The notes: a model not told the origin generated them from the letters alone. 64,000 bases of DNA from JARBUG01 sp035628915 (GCA_035628915.1 DASPIW010000022.1:116296-180295), one strand, 5' to 3'; counted from the first letter of the stretch, positions 1-8,758 are shown. Translations and numbers: made by a program.

Positions 1-196
1 GGTTGAACACGGCAAGGCCTAACAGGGAGAGCCCTTCCCGCCTGAGGGCCGGCACCCACTGTTCATACACGTGGGCGGCGGTGCCGCCGGTGGGCAGACA
101 AAACACCCCTGTGGGATATTGCCGTACCGCACCATTGAGGGTGTCAGCCGCCAGTGCATAGGCGGCGTCCGCGTTGTCGGCGATGAAAATGCGCAT
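1..196 (-). CDS. nagB: Glucosamine-6-phosphate deaminase / 6-phosphogluconolactonase-fold protein, N-terminal part (NagB-like)
   Basis: Only the first 65 codons lie in the window; the gene runs off the left edge. The product starts MRIFIADNADAAYALAAD and contains LPTGGTAAHVYEQW, which matches the phosphate-binding loop LATGSTPxxxY of NagB and related sugar-phosphate isomerases. NagB converts glucosamine-6-phosphate to fructose-6-phosphate and ammonia in the cytoplasm. The ATG is preceded by a clear AAGGAGG site. The gene follows a GntR regulator with a 17-base gap, the usual nagR-nagB arrangement, so co-transcription is likely. The family fold is well supported. Exact substrate is inferred from context, and another phosphosugar isomerase of the same fold is possible. 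Confidence 0.6.
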   Translation of the reverse strand, partial: MRIFIADNADAAYALAADTLNGAVRQYPTGVFCLPTGGTAAHVYEQWVPALRREGLSLLGLAVFN

Positions 197-213
197 CCGG
201 TTCCCCTCCTTGG

Positions 214-948
214 CTAACGGTGCAACTGCACGTAGTAGTGGTAGCGATCAGAGCGATAGCGGGCTTGCACGAACTCGGCCGACCGGCCGTCATGGGCGTA
301 GGTGGTCCGCTCCAGACAGAGCAGGGGAGCCCCCGGCTTGCAGCGGAGGAGCCGGGCGTCCTCCCGCCCCGCCCCGGCGGCCCCAATGACCTGGTCTCCC
401 ATAGAGAGCCTCACCCGGTACCGGTGCTCAAGGATGTCGTACAGTGAACCGGAAAAGTCCTCGTGCTCCGCCACGCCAATCCATGGGGCTATATAAGAGG
501 AGAGCAGCACCAGCGGCTCCTGTCCGACCAGCCGGAGCCTGTCCACCTTTAGTGCGGCCTCACCGTCCTTCATGCGAAGAAGCTCCTTGACCCGTTGCGG
601 CGGCTCCACGTGGCCTACGCTGAGGACTCTGGTCGACCAGGTAACGCCCTTGGCCTGCATCTCCTCGGTAAAGCTGCTCAGGCGGGGAAGATTTTCGGTC
701 AGCTTGGGCTGGGCCACAAAGGTTCCCTTCCCACGCTGCCGGGTGAGCAACCCCTCGTTGACCAGTCCCTGGAGCGCCTGCCGGACCGTCGCCCGGCTCA
801 CTTTGAAGTAGTTTTGCAGCTCAGCCTCGGTGGGGGCCACGTGACCCGGCTGGAGTGTTCCATCCTCAATCCTGCGGCGAATCATCTCCTTGATCTGGTG
901 GTAGTAGGGAACCATGTTGCTCTGTAGCTTGTCGAGAATCAGGTTCAT
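214..948 (-). CDS. GntR family (HutC/NagR-type) transcriptional regulator
   Basis: The 244-residue protein has an N-terminal winged helix (about residues 12-80; key stretch TEAELQNYFKVSRATVRQAL, then the wing LLTRQRGKGTFV) and a C-terminal UTRA ligand domain (about 95-235). This is the HutC subfamily, which senses phosphosugars or similar small molecules. The ATG at 948 is chosen because GGGGGGTGA lies just upstream and the protein then begins as family members do; an in-frame start at 1002 lacks a ribosome site. It precedes a nagB-like gene, so a NagR/DasR-like role in amino-sugar control is the best guess. A promoter with an overlapping palindrome upstream suggests autoregulation. Confidence 0.85.
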   Translation of the reverse strand: MNLILDKLQSNMVPYYHQIKEMIRRRIEDGTLQPGHVAPTEAELQNYFKVSRATVRQALQGLVNEGLLTRQRGKGTFVAQPKLTENLPRLSSFTEEMQAKGVTWSTRVLSVGHVEPPQRVKELLRMKDGEAALKVDRLRLVGQEPLVLLSSYIAPWIGVAEHEDFSGSLYDILEHRYRVRLSMGDQVIGAAGAGREDARLLRCKPGAPLLCLERTTYAHDGRSAEFVQARYRSDRYHYYVQLHR

Positions 949-1000
949 CACGTCACCCCCCTGGCCTAATGTGCAAATGTCCGTACAACCGTATGTCCAC

Positions 1001-1030
1001 ATGATAGACTTAGTAGACTATTTTAGTCAA
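1001..1030 (-). promoter_or_regulatory. Promoter of the gntR-nagB operon with overlapping palindrome
   Basis: Read leftwards there is a -35 box TTGACT (1025-1030) and a -10 box TATCAT (1001-1006), separated by 18 bases. A perfect inverted repeat, GACTA-TTT-TAGTC (1016-1028), covers the -35 box and is a good operator candidate for the adjacent GntR protein. The boxes are visible; repressor binding is inferred. Confidence 0.6.
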
Positions 1031-1110
1031 TATTATCTATGTGTTTAGTGCTGATTATTCATAATTGGATAGCTCGTGTCCATCTCCATGCTTGATCGGA
1101 TAGAACGAAA

Positions 1111-1145
1111 ACGATGAGCAACCGGCGTCTCCGGTTGCTCATCGT
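1111..1145. other. Perfect 15-bp hairpin between divergent gntR and arsR
   Basis: ACGATGAGCAACCGG (1111-1125) and its exact reverse complement (1131-1145) enclose a 5-base loop. On the leftward strand the stem is followed by TTTTCGTTC. It sits between two divergent promoters, so it does not end either flanking gene. It may be a leftover terminator, part of a short transcript, or a barrier between the divergent units. Confidence 0.6.
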
Positions 1146-1199
1146 TGTTGGGGAGTGCTCCTATGCCCGGCCCATATGCCTGCCAGGGCGGGTACGAAC

Positions 1200-1228
1200 T
1201 TGCGGATTCCCTTCCCGCAGGATATAGT
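1200..1228 (+). promoter_or_regulatory. Probable arsR operon promoter
   Basis: TTGCGG (1200-1205) and TATAGT (1223-1228) are separated by 17 bases, about 45 bases upstream of the arsR start. This fits a sigma-A promoter for the ars operon. ArsR normally binds over this region, but no clear ArsR palindrome was recognised. Confidence 0.55.
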
Positions 1229-1273
1229 GGAAAGGGGTCTATATCAAAAAAAGCTGGTGAAGGGGGTGACTGC

Positions 1274-1609
1274 ATGTCCAAACCGATCCCTGCCGGATGC
1301 GAGCGCGTCCGTGGCCTGACGCTGCTGCCGGACCAGGAAGCGCTTCGCCTGGCCAGTGTGAGCAAAGCGCTCAGCGACCCGGTTCGGGTTCAGATCGTTC
1401 ATCTTCTCGAGCAGCACCCCGACCTCTGTAACTGCGAGTTCGAGGAGATCCTCGAGCTAACGCAGTCCAAAATCTCCTACCACCTCAAAGTGCTCCTGGA
1501 TGCCAACCTGATTACCCGCCGCCCCTCAGGCACCTGGAGCCACTACAGCCTGATCAAGACAGAGCTTCTCGCACGGCTACGAGCGTTGGATACGACACCG
1601 CGGCCCTAG
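1274..1609 (+). CDS. arsR: ArsR family metalloregulator (arsenic-responsive repressor)
   Basis: The 111-residue winged-helix protein has the ArsR core: ALSDPVRVQIVHLLEQH, the metal-sensing segment LCNCEFEEIL, and the recognition helix TQSKISYHLKVL. The Cys-Asn-Cys pair corresponds to the ELCVC-type arsenite site of classical ArsR. It represses the ars operon and leaves DNA when As(III) or Sb(III) binds. The ATG at 1274 is preceded by GAAGGGGGTGA and the promoter at 1200-1228. An upstream in-frame start at 1145 would include the promoter and is rejected. It is first in an operon with arsD, arsA, arsC and acr3, which makes the arsenic role firm. Confidence 0.92.
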   Translation: MSKPIPAGCERVRGLTLLPDQEALRLASVSKALSDPVRVQIVHLLEQHPDLCNCEFEEILELTQSKISYHLKVLLDANLITRRPSGTWSHYSLIKTELLARLRALDTTPRP

Positions 1610-1714
1610 TCCGCCCTTCTTTTTGTCGCCTTGACCAAGTTTTTTTGATCTACCATCCATGCCATGTCAGCATCAATACACCAACCGCTCGGATTCAAGA
1701 AGGAGAGATGCAGC

Positions 1715-2071
1715 ATGCCCAAGATCCAGATCTTCGAACGCGCCATGTGTTGCTCGACCGGGGTGTGTGGCCCCAACGTTGACCCCCTGCTTGTTCGGTT
1801 TGCCGCTGACCTGGAATGGCTAAAGCGACAGGGCGTGGAGGTCGAGCGGAGCAACCTCTCGCAGCAGCCGCGCACGTTTGCGGAGACACCTTTGGTGCGC
1901 GACCTCATGCACCGGCGCGGGCTGAAAGTCCTCCCGCTGATTCTCGTGGAAGGCCAGATCGCTTTCGAAGGGGCATACCCGACCCGCGAGGAGCTGGCCG
2001 CCCGACTGGGTCTGGCCGTATTGAATGACGACGATGAACTCCCAGTCATTCAGCCCAAAGGCTGCTGCTGA
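1715..2071 (+). CDS. arsD: ArsD arsenic metallochaperone
   Basis: The 118-residue protein begins MPKIQIFERAMCCSTGVCG. The Cys12-Cys13-Cys18 triad is the As(III) site by which ArsD hands metalloid to the ArsA ATPase. A second vicinal pair, Cys117-Cys118, closes the protein, like the terminal pairs of classical ArsD. The start at 1715 follows AAGGAGA and places the cysteines at canonical numbering; the longer frame from 1664 has no ribosome site. The gene is followed by arsA after 21 bases, the standard arsDA order, so the chaperone and its client ATPase are made together. Confidence 0.93.
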   Translation: MPKIQIFERAMCCSTGVCGPNVDPLLVRFAADLEWLKRQGVEVERSNLSQQPRTFAETPLVRDLMHRRGLKVLPLILVEGQIAFEGAYPTREELAARLGLAVLNDDDELPVIQPKGCC

Positions 2072-2092
2072 TCTGCCTGAAGGAGGATCCCT

Positions 2093-3847
2093 ATGCGTTT
2101 TCTTGACCATGCCACTCGGTTCATATTCTTTACCGGTAAGGGCGGGGTCGGCAAAACGTCTCTTTCCTGCGCGATCGCCCTGAGCCTGGCACAGAAAGGG
2201 CGGCGCGTACTGCTCGTCAGTACCGACCCCGCGTCGAACCTTGACGACGTGTTGCAGCTGGAGCTTGGCACTGTGCCCCGACCGGTGCCCGGCGCCGAAG
2301 GGCTGCTGGCTGCTAACCTGGATCCGGAAGCTGCAGCCGCGGCCTACCGTGAGAAGGTGGTTGGGCCCTACCGCGGCATTCTCCCTGAGGCCGCCGTAGC
2401 CAGCATGGAGGAGCAGCTTTCGGGCGCCTGCACCATGGAGATCGCCGCCTTTGATGAGTTCGCCCGGCTCCTGGGCGAACCGGACGCCACCGCTGAGTTC
2501 GACCACATCGTCTTCGACACGGCGCCAACCGGTCACACCCTGCGCCTCCTCTCCTTGCCGCTGGCGTGGCAAGGGTTTATCGACACCAACAAGCACGGCG
2601 GGTCCTGCCTTGGCCCCCTGGCGGGACTGCAGCACCAGCGCGATCTCTATCATGCGGCGGTGCAGGCATTGGCCGATGCGAAACGGACCACCCTGCTGCT
2701 GGTCAGCCGACCGGAGCGGGCGGCCCTGGCCGAGGCGGCCCGGGCCAGCCATGAGTTGGCCCAGCTCGGCATCTGCAACCAGCGACTCCTCGTGAACGGT
2801 GTGTTCCGAGCCGCCGATCGGACGGATACGATCGCGGCCGCCCTCGAACTGCGGGGCGCCACGGCGCTTGCAGCAATGCCGCCCAGCTTGAGGGCGTTCC
2901 CGCGGGAAGAGATCCCCTTAATCCCGCGGTCGCTGCTCGGCGTGGACGCCCTGCGTCGGATGCTGGAGCCCGTCGAGCCGGTTGTCGCACTTGAGCACGT
3001 GTCCGTTGCGCGCGCAGTGCTGCCGGCGCCCCTCATTCGGTTGGTGGACGCCCTCCACGAGCAAGGGCGCGGCGTGATCATGACCATGGGCAAGGGCGGC
3101 GTGGGTAAAACGACCGTGGCAGCAGCCATCGCGGTTGAACTGGCCGCCCGTGGCCACCAGGTGCACCTCTCTACAACAGATCCCGCGGCGCATTTGGCGG
3201 CGACCGTCGACGAGGCCATACCCGGGCTGACGGTCAGCCGCATTGACCCGAAGCAGGAGGTCCTGGCGTACACCACTGAGGTCATGGAGACGGCGGGCAA
3301 GGATCTCGACGCCGAAGGGCGCGACCTGCTTGAGGAAGACCTCCGTTCTCCCTGCACGGAGGAGATCGCCGTGTTCCGGGCCTTCGCTCAGATTGTTGAG
3401 AAGGGCCGCGCGGGGTTCGTCATCCTGGATACAGCGCCAACCGGCCACACGATCCTCTTGCTGGATGCCACCCAGACCTATCACCGCGAGGTCAGCCATA
3501 AGGTCGACAACACCCCGGAGTCGGTGCGCCAGGTGCTGCCGAGGCTCCGGGATCCTGGGTACACGCGCATTGTTCTGGTTACGCTTCCCGAGGCGACGCC
3601 CGTCTTTGAGGCGGACCGTCTGCAAGCCGACCTGAGGCGGGCAGGTATCGAGCCATTCGGTTGGGTGATCAACCAGAGCCTGCTCGCGAGCGGAACAAAC
3701 GACCCCCTGCTGGCGGAGCGGGCTCGCCACGAGCAGCCGCTCATCGAGAAAGTGCGGGATCAGTTGGCCGCCGGCTGCGCACTCGTTCCCTGGCTTCCGG
3801 ATGAACCCATAGGTAGCGACCGCCTGCAGCAGATGCTCCGGGCGTGA
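2093..3847 (+). CDS. arsA: ArsA arsenite-stimulated efflux ATPase
   Basis: The 584-residue protein is the usual fused pair of ATPase halves. Walker A motifs GKGGVGKT occur at residues 15-22 (A1) and 333-340 (A2), and each half has the DTAPTGHT signal-transduction motif. The three metalloid-binding cysteines of ArsA are present at almost exact E. coli numbering: Cys113 (SGACTMEI), Cys172 (GGSCLGP) and Cys421 (RSPCTEEI). It couples ATP hydrolysis to arsenite export through the membrane carrier and takes As(III) from ArsD. AAGGAGGAT precedes the ATG. It is full length with no sign of damage. Pairing with an Acr3 carrier rather than ArsB is a known combination. Confidence 0.95.
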   Translation: MRFLDHATRFIFFTGKGGVGKTSLSCAIALSLAQKGRRVLLVSTDPASNLDDVLQLELGTVPRPVPGAEGLLAANLDPEAAAAAYREKVVGPYRGILPEAAVASMEEQLSGACTMEIAAFDEFARLLGEPDATAEFDHIVFDTAPTGHTLRLLSLPLAWQGFIDTNKHGGSCLGPLAGLQHQRDLYHAAVQALADAKRTTLLLVSRPERAALAEAARASHELAQLGICNQRLLVNGVFRAADRTDTIAAALELRGATALAAMPPSLRAFPREEIPLIPRSLLGVDALRRMLEPVEPVVALEHVSVARAVLPAPLIRLVDALHEQGRGVIMTMGKGGVGKTTVAAAIAVELAARGHQVHLSTTDPAAHLAATVDEAIPGLTVSRIDPKQEVLAYTTEVMETAGKDLDAEGRDLLEEDLRSPCTEEIAVFRAFAQIVEKGRAGFVILDTAPTGHTILLLDATQTYHREVSHKVDNTPESVRQVLPRLRDPGYTRIVLVTLPEATPVFEADRLQADLRRAGIEPFGWVINQSLLASGTNDPLLAERARHEQPLIEKVRDQLAAGCALVPWLPDEPIGSDRLQQMLRA

Positions 3848-4020
3848 GCGTTTCGTCGCTAAGGAGTGAAAGTTGGTGCCCACTGCACTGGGCGGACGGA
3901 CTCGCATTTGCAGGAGCGTTCTTGCTTACAACAGCGCTGACGCTCAGCGAGTTCACACGTCTGGTCATGGCCGGACGGAAGTCAGGTAGATAAAGAACAA
4001 CCACCCAGGGGGAGACAGGT

Positions 4021-4446
4021 GTGACAAAGAAGCTGGTAGCGTTTGTATGCACCGGCAACTCGTGCCGGAGCCAGATGGCGGAAGGGTGGGCGAGGTCCCT
4101 CGCCGGCGACAGGTGGGAAGTTTACAGCGCCGGCCTCGAAGCACACGGGGTGAACCCCCGGGCTGTCAAGGTGATGGCTGAGGCGGGTGTCGACATTTCG
4201 GACCAGACCTCGAAAACCCTCGATTTCGGCATCTACAACCAGCAGCAAGTGATCATCACCCTGTGCGGAGATGCCAACGAGCGGTGTCCGATTATGCCGC
4301 CGACCGCCCTCGTGCGCCGCCATTGGGATCTGCCCGACCCGGCGAAGGCCAGCGGCACCGAAGCGGAGATTCTATCGCAGTTCCGGGCGGTGCGCGACGA
4401 TATTCGTCGCCGCATCGAGGCCCTGTTGATCGAACTGGAAGGGTAA
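4021..4446 (+). CDS. arsC: Thioredoxin-coupled arsenate reductase ArsC (low-molecular-weight phosphatase fold)
   Basis: The 141-residue protein reduces As(V) to As(III) before export. It has the catalytic loop CTGNSCR (Cys10 to Arg16) and the resolving cysteines Cys82 and Cys89 in LCGDANERC. This is exactly the Cys10/82/89 set of the Staphylococcus/Bacillus thioredoxin-dependent type. Start is GTG at 4021, preceded by GGGGGAG. It follows arsA after 173 bases, a gap with small dyads but no recognised gene, so some separate control is possible. The acr3 gene follows after 47 bases. Confidence 0.95.
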   Translation: MTKKLVAFVCTGNSCRSQMAEGWARSLAGDRWEVYSAGLEAHGVNPRAVKVMAEAGVDISDQTSKTLDFGIYNQQQVIITLCGDANERCPIMPPTALVRRHWDLPDPAKASGTEAEILSQFRAVRDDIRRRIEALLIELEG

Positions 4447-4493
4447 ACAGACCAGGTCTCCGACTGCAATAACCGACTAGAGGAGGCCCACCT

Positions 4494-5546
4494 ATGGACG
4501 CACCGGTCTCAAAGCGCCTGTCCTTCCTGGATCGTTTTCTCACGCTCTGGATCTTTCTTGCGATGGCAATCGGGGTCGGCATCGGCTATTTGGTCCCGGG
4601 TGTAGAGGGCTTCATGAACCGCTTTCAGGTTGGCACCACGAACATTCCCATCGCCGTTGGCCTGATCCTGATGATGTTCCCGCCGCTGGCCAAAGTCCGC
4701 TATGAAGAACTCGGCGATGTGTTCCGCGACTGGAAGGTGCTCGGCCTCTCGCTCGTGCAGAACTGGGTCGTCGGACCGCTCTTGATGTTCTTCCTCGCGA
4801 TTACCTTCCTGCACAACTACCCAGAGTATATGGTCGGCCTGATCATGATTGGTCTCGCGCGATGCATCGCCATGGTCATCGTCTGGAATGACCTCGCCAA
4901 GGGCGACACCCAATACGCCGCCGGTCTGGTCGCCTTCAACAGCATTTTCCAGGTTTTCTTCTACAGCGTCTACGCCTGGTTCTTCATCACCGTGCTACCG
5001 CCAATCTTTGGCCTTAGCGGCAGCGCTGTGGATGTCTCCATCGGGCAAATTGCCGAAAGCGTCATGATCTACCTCGGCATCCCGTTCGCAGCCGGTTTTG
5101 TGACTCGCTTCGCGCTGGTGCGGACCAAGGGCAAACACTGGTACGAAACGCAGTTCATCCCCAAAATCAGCCCCATCACGCTGGTGGCCCTGCTGTTCAC
5201 CATCGTGGTGATGTTCAGCCTGAAGGGCAACCTGATCGTGCAGATCCCGCTTGATGTGGTCCGTATCGCCATCCCGCTTGTCATCTACTTCGTGGTCATG
5301 TTCCTGGTCAGTTTCTTCATGAGCAAGCGGGTCGGTGCGAACTACCCGAAGAGCACCACGCTCTCATTCACGGCCGCCAGCAACAACTTCGAGTTGGCGA
5401 TTGCCGTGGCGGTCGCCGTCTTCGGCATCAACTCCGGGGCGGCCTTTGCCGCGGTCATCGGTCCGCTGGTCGAGGTGCCGGTACTGATCAGCCTGGTGAA
5501 CGTCGCCCTGGCGTTCCGTCGCCGGTACTGGTCCTCGCCGGCCTGA
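4494..5546 (+). CDS. acr3: Acr3-family arsenite efflux permease
   Basis: The 350-residue, roughly ten-helix membrane protein has the Acr3 signatures: the conserved Cys in GLARCIAMVIVWN and the Glu-bearing helix AASNNFELAIAVAVA. Both are linked to As(OH)3 transport. It exports arsenite across the cytoplasmic membrane alone or energised by ArsA. AGAGGAGG precedes the ATG. Length is normal. It ends the resistance operon; a 141-base gap separates it from the next rightward gene and no strong terminator was seen there, so read-through into the sensor genes is possible. Confidence 0.95.
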   Translation: MDAPVSKRLSFLDRFLTLWIFLAMAIGVGIGYLVPGVEGFMNRFQVGTTNIPIAVGLILMMFPPLAKVRYEELGDVFRDWKVLGLSLVQNWVVGPLLMFFLAITFLHNYPEYMVGLIMIGLARCIAMVIVWNDLAKGDTQYAAGLVAFNSIFQVFFYSVYAWFFITVLPPIFGLSGSAVDVSIGQIAESVMIYLGIPFAAGFVTRFALVRTKGKHWYETQFIPKISPITLVALLFTIVVMFSLKGNLIVQIPLDVVRIAIPLVIYFVVMFLVSFFMSKRVGANYPKSTTLSFTAASNNFELAIAVAVAVFGINSGAAFAAVIGPLVEVPVLISLVNVALAFRRRYWSSPA

Positions 5547-5687
5547 TCGAGGCGCTGCCTTTCCACAGGGACAGCTAGGGTCGCACTATTCAAGCATAGC
5601 GCTTTATTGCCCATCCCACAGAGGAAGCCAACGGATGATCTGTCGGGCCTGCATGGTTTACAATTCGAAGAGAACGGAGGTGTCTGC

Positions 5688-6608
5688 GTGCGCCGCATCG
5701 CTGGAACTTTTCTCCTCGCGTTTTTCCTGCTGGCCGGCTGCAGCCAATCGAGCAACGTCCGGCAGGTCCGGCTGACGAATGTCGCTTCAGCTCCCGCCGT
5801 CCCCGCCGACTCCAGCCCTGAGACAATGCCGATTCGGGTCGCTGCTGCCTCGATCGTCTCGCCGCAGGAGACCATCCGCAGCTATGGGCTTTTCTTCAAC
5901 TACCTGGAGCGCGAGGTCGGGCATCAGATCGATCTGGTACAGCGCAAGACGTATGAGGAGACGTACGACCTGCTGAGGTACGGAACCCTGGACATGGCGA
6001 TGGTGTGCACGTATCTATACGTTCGCGGACATGATGAGATTGGGGTTGACCTCCTGGCTGCACCGCAGGTAAATGGCAGAGCGCAATACCGCTCCCTTGT
6101 CATCGTCAGGGCGGACAGCCAGATTGAGGATTTCGGAGATCTGGCCGGGAAGCGGTTTGCGTTCACCGACCCGCTGTCAACAAGCGGGCGCCTCTACCCG
6201 CTCTCGGTGCTCAGGGAACTGGGCGTTGAGCCGGGCGCCTTCTTCGCCTCCACCACCTACACGTATAGCCATGACAACTCCATCAAGGCAGTGGTGCAGG
6301 GAGTGGTTGACGGAGCCGCCGTTGACAGCCTGGTCTTCGACCAGTGGGCTGTAAAAAACCCGGAGCTGGGGCTAAGCCTGCGCGTGGTGGATCACTCGGA
6401 CTGGTTGCCCAGCCCGCCCATGATCGTGAGCAAGAAAGTCGATCCCCATCTGCGGGAGGCCTTCCGCGAGGCGCTGCTTGGCATGCATGAAGATCCCGAA
6501 GGCAAGCGGATCCTCGCTGAGCTGGGTATCGAGCAGTTTGTGCTGCAACGGGATGAAGATTACGCCCCTGTACGCGAGTTGGCCCGGAAAGCGGGGGTAC
6601 TGCCGTGA
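5688..6608 (+). CDS. PhnD-like periplasmic-type binding lipoprotein linked to a two-component system
   Basis: The 306-residue protein begins with a lipoprotein signal (FLLAFFLLAGC, lipidated Cys about residue 16). A type 2 binding-protein domain of the phosphate/phosphonate (PhnD) class follows: IRVAAASIVSPQET, later FAFTDPLSTSGRLYP. The GTG at 5688 is chosen because GGAGG lies 7 bases upstream and the signal peptide then starts correctly. The stop overlaps the kinase start by 4 bases (GTGA), so the two are translationally coupled. In TtrS a PhnD-like domain is fused to the kinase, and in arsenite systems AioX is separate, so a sensory rather than transport role is inferred. No permease or ATPase is nearby. 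Confidence 0.85.
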   Translation: MRRIAGTFLLAFFLLAGCSQSSNVRQVRLTNVASAPAVPADSSPETMPIRVAAASIVSPQETIRSYGLFFNYLEREVGHQIDLVQRKTYEETYDLLRYGTLDMAMVCTYLYVRGHDEIGVDLLAAPQVNGRAQYRSLVIVRADSQIEDFGDLAGKRFAFTDPLSTSGRLYPLSVLRELGVEPGAFFASTTYTYSHDNSIKAVVQGVVDGAAVDSLVFDQWAVKNPELGLSLRVVDHSDWLPSPPMIVSKKVDPHLREAFREALLGMHEDPEGKRILAELGIEQFVLQRDEDYAPVRELARKAGVLP

Positions 6609-7993
6609 GGCACCTCCTGCTCCGGTTCGCAGCGTGGAGCCAGGGATTCAGCGTTCAGTCTAAAATTATCGGCCTGGCAGTCGGATTGGTGCTGCTGATG
6701 GGCACCGCAGCCGCCCTTCTGGCTCAATCCAGCTTCACACAATCCACCACGGCTGAGCTGGAACGGCGCGGCGCCTCCATCGCCCGGGACGTGGCAGCGC
6801 GCGGCGTCGACATGCTGCTGACGCACAATGCGCTCGGCCTCCACGAACTTGTGGCCGAGACGATGACCAATAACGAAGACGTCCGGTATGTGGTCATTCT
6901 GGACGCCAGAGGTCAAGTCAGAGCCCATACGTTCGGCAAGGGCTTCCCCGCTGACCTGCTGGGGTTGCCGAAACCCAGGAAAGGGGAACGGGACCTGGTC
7001 ACCGTGCTGCAGACGGAAGAAGGCCGCCTGCATGACGTAGCCGTTCCCGTCCTGGAGGGTACTGCGGGAACGGTTCGGGTCGGGATGTCGCCGCAGCGCC
7101 TGCGCCGGGCGGCGATGACGCAGGCGGAATGGCTTGCGCTTGCCATGTTGGGCGTGGCTGTGGTCGCCATGCTTGGAGCCTATGGCCTGACTCTGATTCT
7201 GACCCGTCCGATCATCGGTCTGGCCAAAGTCTCGAAGGCAGCCGCCAAAGGCGATCTGTCCCGCCGGGTGCCCCCCGGCCCTCCCGACGAAGTGGGCCTA
7301 CTGACGGACTCGTTCAACCACATGCTTGACCAGCTTCAGGAAGCCCAACAGATGCGCAATGAGTTGCTCGATCGGATCATTGCAGCCCAGGAAGATGAAC
7401 GCCGCCGGATTGCCCGTGAGCTGCACGACGAAACGAGTCAGGCCATTACGTCCATCGTCGTGGGGCTGCGGGCTCTCGAAGAGTCTCATCCTGAGGTGAC
7501 GGATACTTCGGTGGAGCTCAGGCAACTGGCCACCGCCACCCTGGACGAAATCCACAGTCTCATTCTCGAACTGCGCCCCCGGGCGCTGGACGAACTGGGG
7601 TTGGTGGCGGCGCTTCGGCGCTACATCGCTGATTTCGGACTGAAACACGGAATCCGTACGGAACTCCAGGTAGTCGGCCATGAAGCCCGACTGCCCGCCC
7701 GCATCGAGACCTGTCTGTACCGGGTGGTCCAGGAGGCGCTCACCAATGTGGCGCGCCATTCGGGCGCCTCCGCCGCCAGCGTCGTCCTTGATCTGCGTCC
7801 GCCGACTGCGTCAGCCATTGTTGAAGATGACGGCCGGGGTTTTGCCCCCGACGAGGTGGGGCAGCGGTCGCTGGGCCTCCTTGGCATGCGCGAGCGTGCG
7901 GCTCTGCTCAACGGCAGTGTCACAATCGAGTCGAAGATTGGGGCGGGAACCACGTTGTTTGTGAAGATCCCCGTGAAGGAGGAGTTGGCGTGA
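6605..7993 (+). CDS. Sensor histidine kinase (NarX/HisKA_3 type) of the reductase locus
   Basis: The 462-residue kinase has an N-terminal membrane helix (about 18-40), an extracytoplasmic sensor segment, a second helix (about 178-202) and a HAMP linker ending near LTDSFNHMLDQLQ. The dimerisation box RRIARELHDETSQ carries the phosphoacceptor His274. The ATPase domain has QEALTNVARHSGAS and VEDDGRGFAPD. GTG start at 6605 overlaps the binding-protein stop, and its own stop overlaps the regulator start in the same GTGA form. It probably senses an electron acceptor together with the upstream lipoprotein and drives the reductase operon. The ligand cannot be read from sequence. Confidence 0.92.
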   Translation: MRHLLLRFAAWSQGFSVQSKIIGLAVGLVLLMGTAAALLAQSSFTQSTTAELERRGASIARDVAARGVDMLLTHNALGLHELVAETMTNNEDVRYVVILDARGQVRAHTFGKGFPADLLGLPKPRKGERDLVTVLQTEEGRLHDVAVPVLEGTAGTVRVGMSPQRLRRAAMTQAEWLALAMLGVAVVAMLGAYGLTLILTRPIIGLAKVSKAAAKGDLSRRVPPGPPDEVGLLTDSFNHMLDQLQEAQQMRNELLDRIIAAQEDERRRIARELHDETSQAITSIVVGLRALEESHPEVTDTSVELRQLATATLDEIHSLILELRPRALDELGLVAALRRYIADFGLKHGIRTELQVVGHEARLPARIETCLYRVVQEALTNVARHSGASAASVVLDLRPPTASAIVEDDGRGFAPDEVGQRSLGLLGMRERAALLNGSVTIESKIGAGTTLFVKIPVKEELA

Positions 7994-8628
7994 GCCAGCG
8001 GGTTCTGCTGATCGACGACCACGCGGTGCTGCGCTCCGGGCTTCGCCTGCTCCTGCAGACGCAGCCGGACTTCGAGGTCGTTGGCGAGGCCGCCGACGGT
8101 GCCCAGGGCCTGCAGGAGATCCGGAAGATCAAGCCGGACCTGGTGATCCTGGACCTGAGCATGCCGGGCCTTGGGGGCCTGGAGACACTGAAGCGGGTGA
8201 CGGCCGAGCAGCCTTGGCTGAAGATCGTAATCCTCACCATGCACGATGACTCCGAGTTTGTGCGCACGGCGATTACAGCGGGAGCCAAGGGCTACGTTCT
8301 GAAGCGGGCCGCCGACACCGAGCTGCTGAACGCTCTCCGCATCGTGGGGGCAGGTGGAACGTACATCTACCCCTCGGTGGCCGCCCAACTGATCATGGAG
8401 TCCGGCCGTGAGAGCAAGGTCCAGGCCGGCAAGCTGAGCGCCCGGGAAGCCGAAGTCCTGCAGTTCATTGCCCTCGGCTACACCCAGCAGGAGATCGCGG
8501 AGCGGCTCGCGCTTAGCACGAAGACGGTGGAAACCCATAAGGCACGAATCAGCGAGAAACTCGGGCTGAAAACCCGGGCAGAGCTGGTCCGGTATGCCGT
8601 CAACCATGGACTTGTCCAAATGGATTAG
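7990..8628 (+). CDS. NarL/LuxR-type response regulator
   Basis: The 212-residue protein has a receiver domain with Asp55 (LVILDLSMPG) as phosphorylation site, the Thr and Lys of the switch (VILTMHD, GYVLKRA), and a C-terminal LuxR helix-turn-helix (LSAREAEVLQFIALG to LSTKTVETHKARI). GTG start overlaps the kinase stop by 4 bases, so kinase and regulator are a cognate pair. It ends at a strong terminator and lies 130 bases upstream of the reductase genes, which are its most likely target. Confidence 0.93.
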   Translation: MSQRVLLIDDHAVLRSGLRLLLQTQPDFEVVGEAADGAQGLQEIRKIKPDLVILDLSMPGLGGLETLKRVTAEQPWLKIVILTMHDDSEFVRTAITAGAKGYVLKRAADTELLNALRIVGAGGTYIYPSVAAQLIMESGRESKVQAGKLSAREAEVLQFIALGYTQQEIAERLALSTKTVETHKARISEKLGLKTRAELVRYAVNHGLVQMD

Positions 8629-8640
8629 CACAAAAGTACT

Positions 8641-8671
8641 AGGCCGTGTCAGGGAAACCCTGATACGGCCT
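8641..8671 (+). terminator. Rho-independent terminator after the response regulator
   Basis: AGGCCGTGTCAGGG and CCCTGATACGGCCT pair (one G-T wobble) around an AAA loop and are followed by TTCACTTTC. It separates the sensor genes from the reductase operon, so the latter should have its own promoter between 8672 and 8758; no convincing boxes were recognised there. Confidence 0.8.
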
Positions 8672-8758
8672 TTCACTTTCAGGGTTTTCGCTGATAACGC
8701 CGAGCGGCCTTTCCTGACATGATGTTAGTGAACGGAATAACGAAGAGGAGGTCAAGAC

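Noticed and set aside
1820..3907. Long open frames on the minus strand opposite arsD and arsA (310 and 329 codons)
   Set aside because: They lie exactly antisense to strongly conserved ars genes, have no ribosome sites, and reflect the high-GC codon pattern.
3861..4000. Possible 37-codon frame between arsA and arsC preceded by AAGGAGTG
   Set aside because: Composition is Arg-rich and featureless; no signal, motif or conservation visible.
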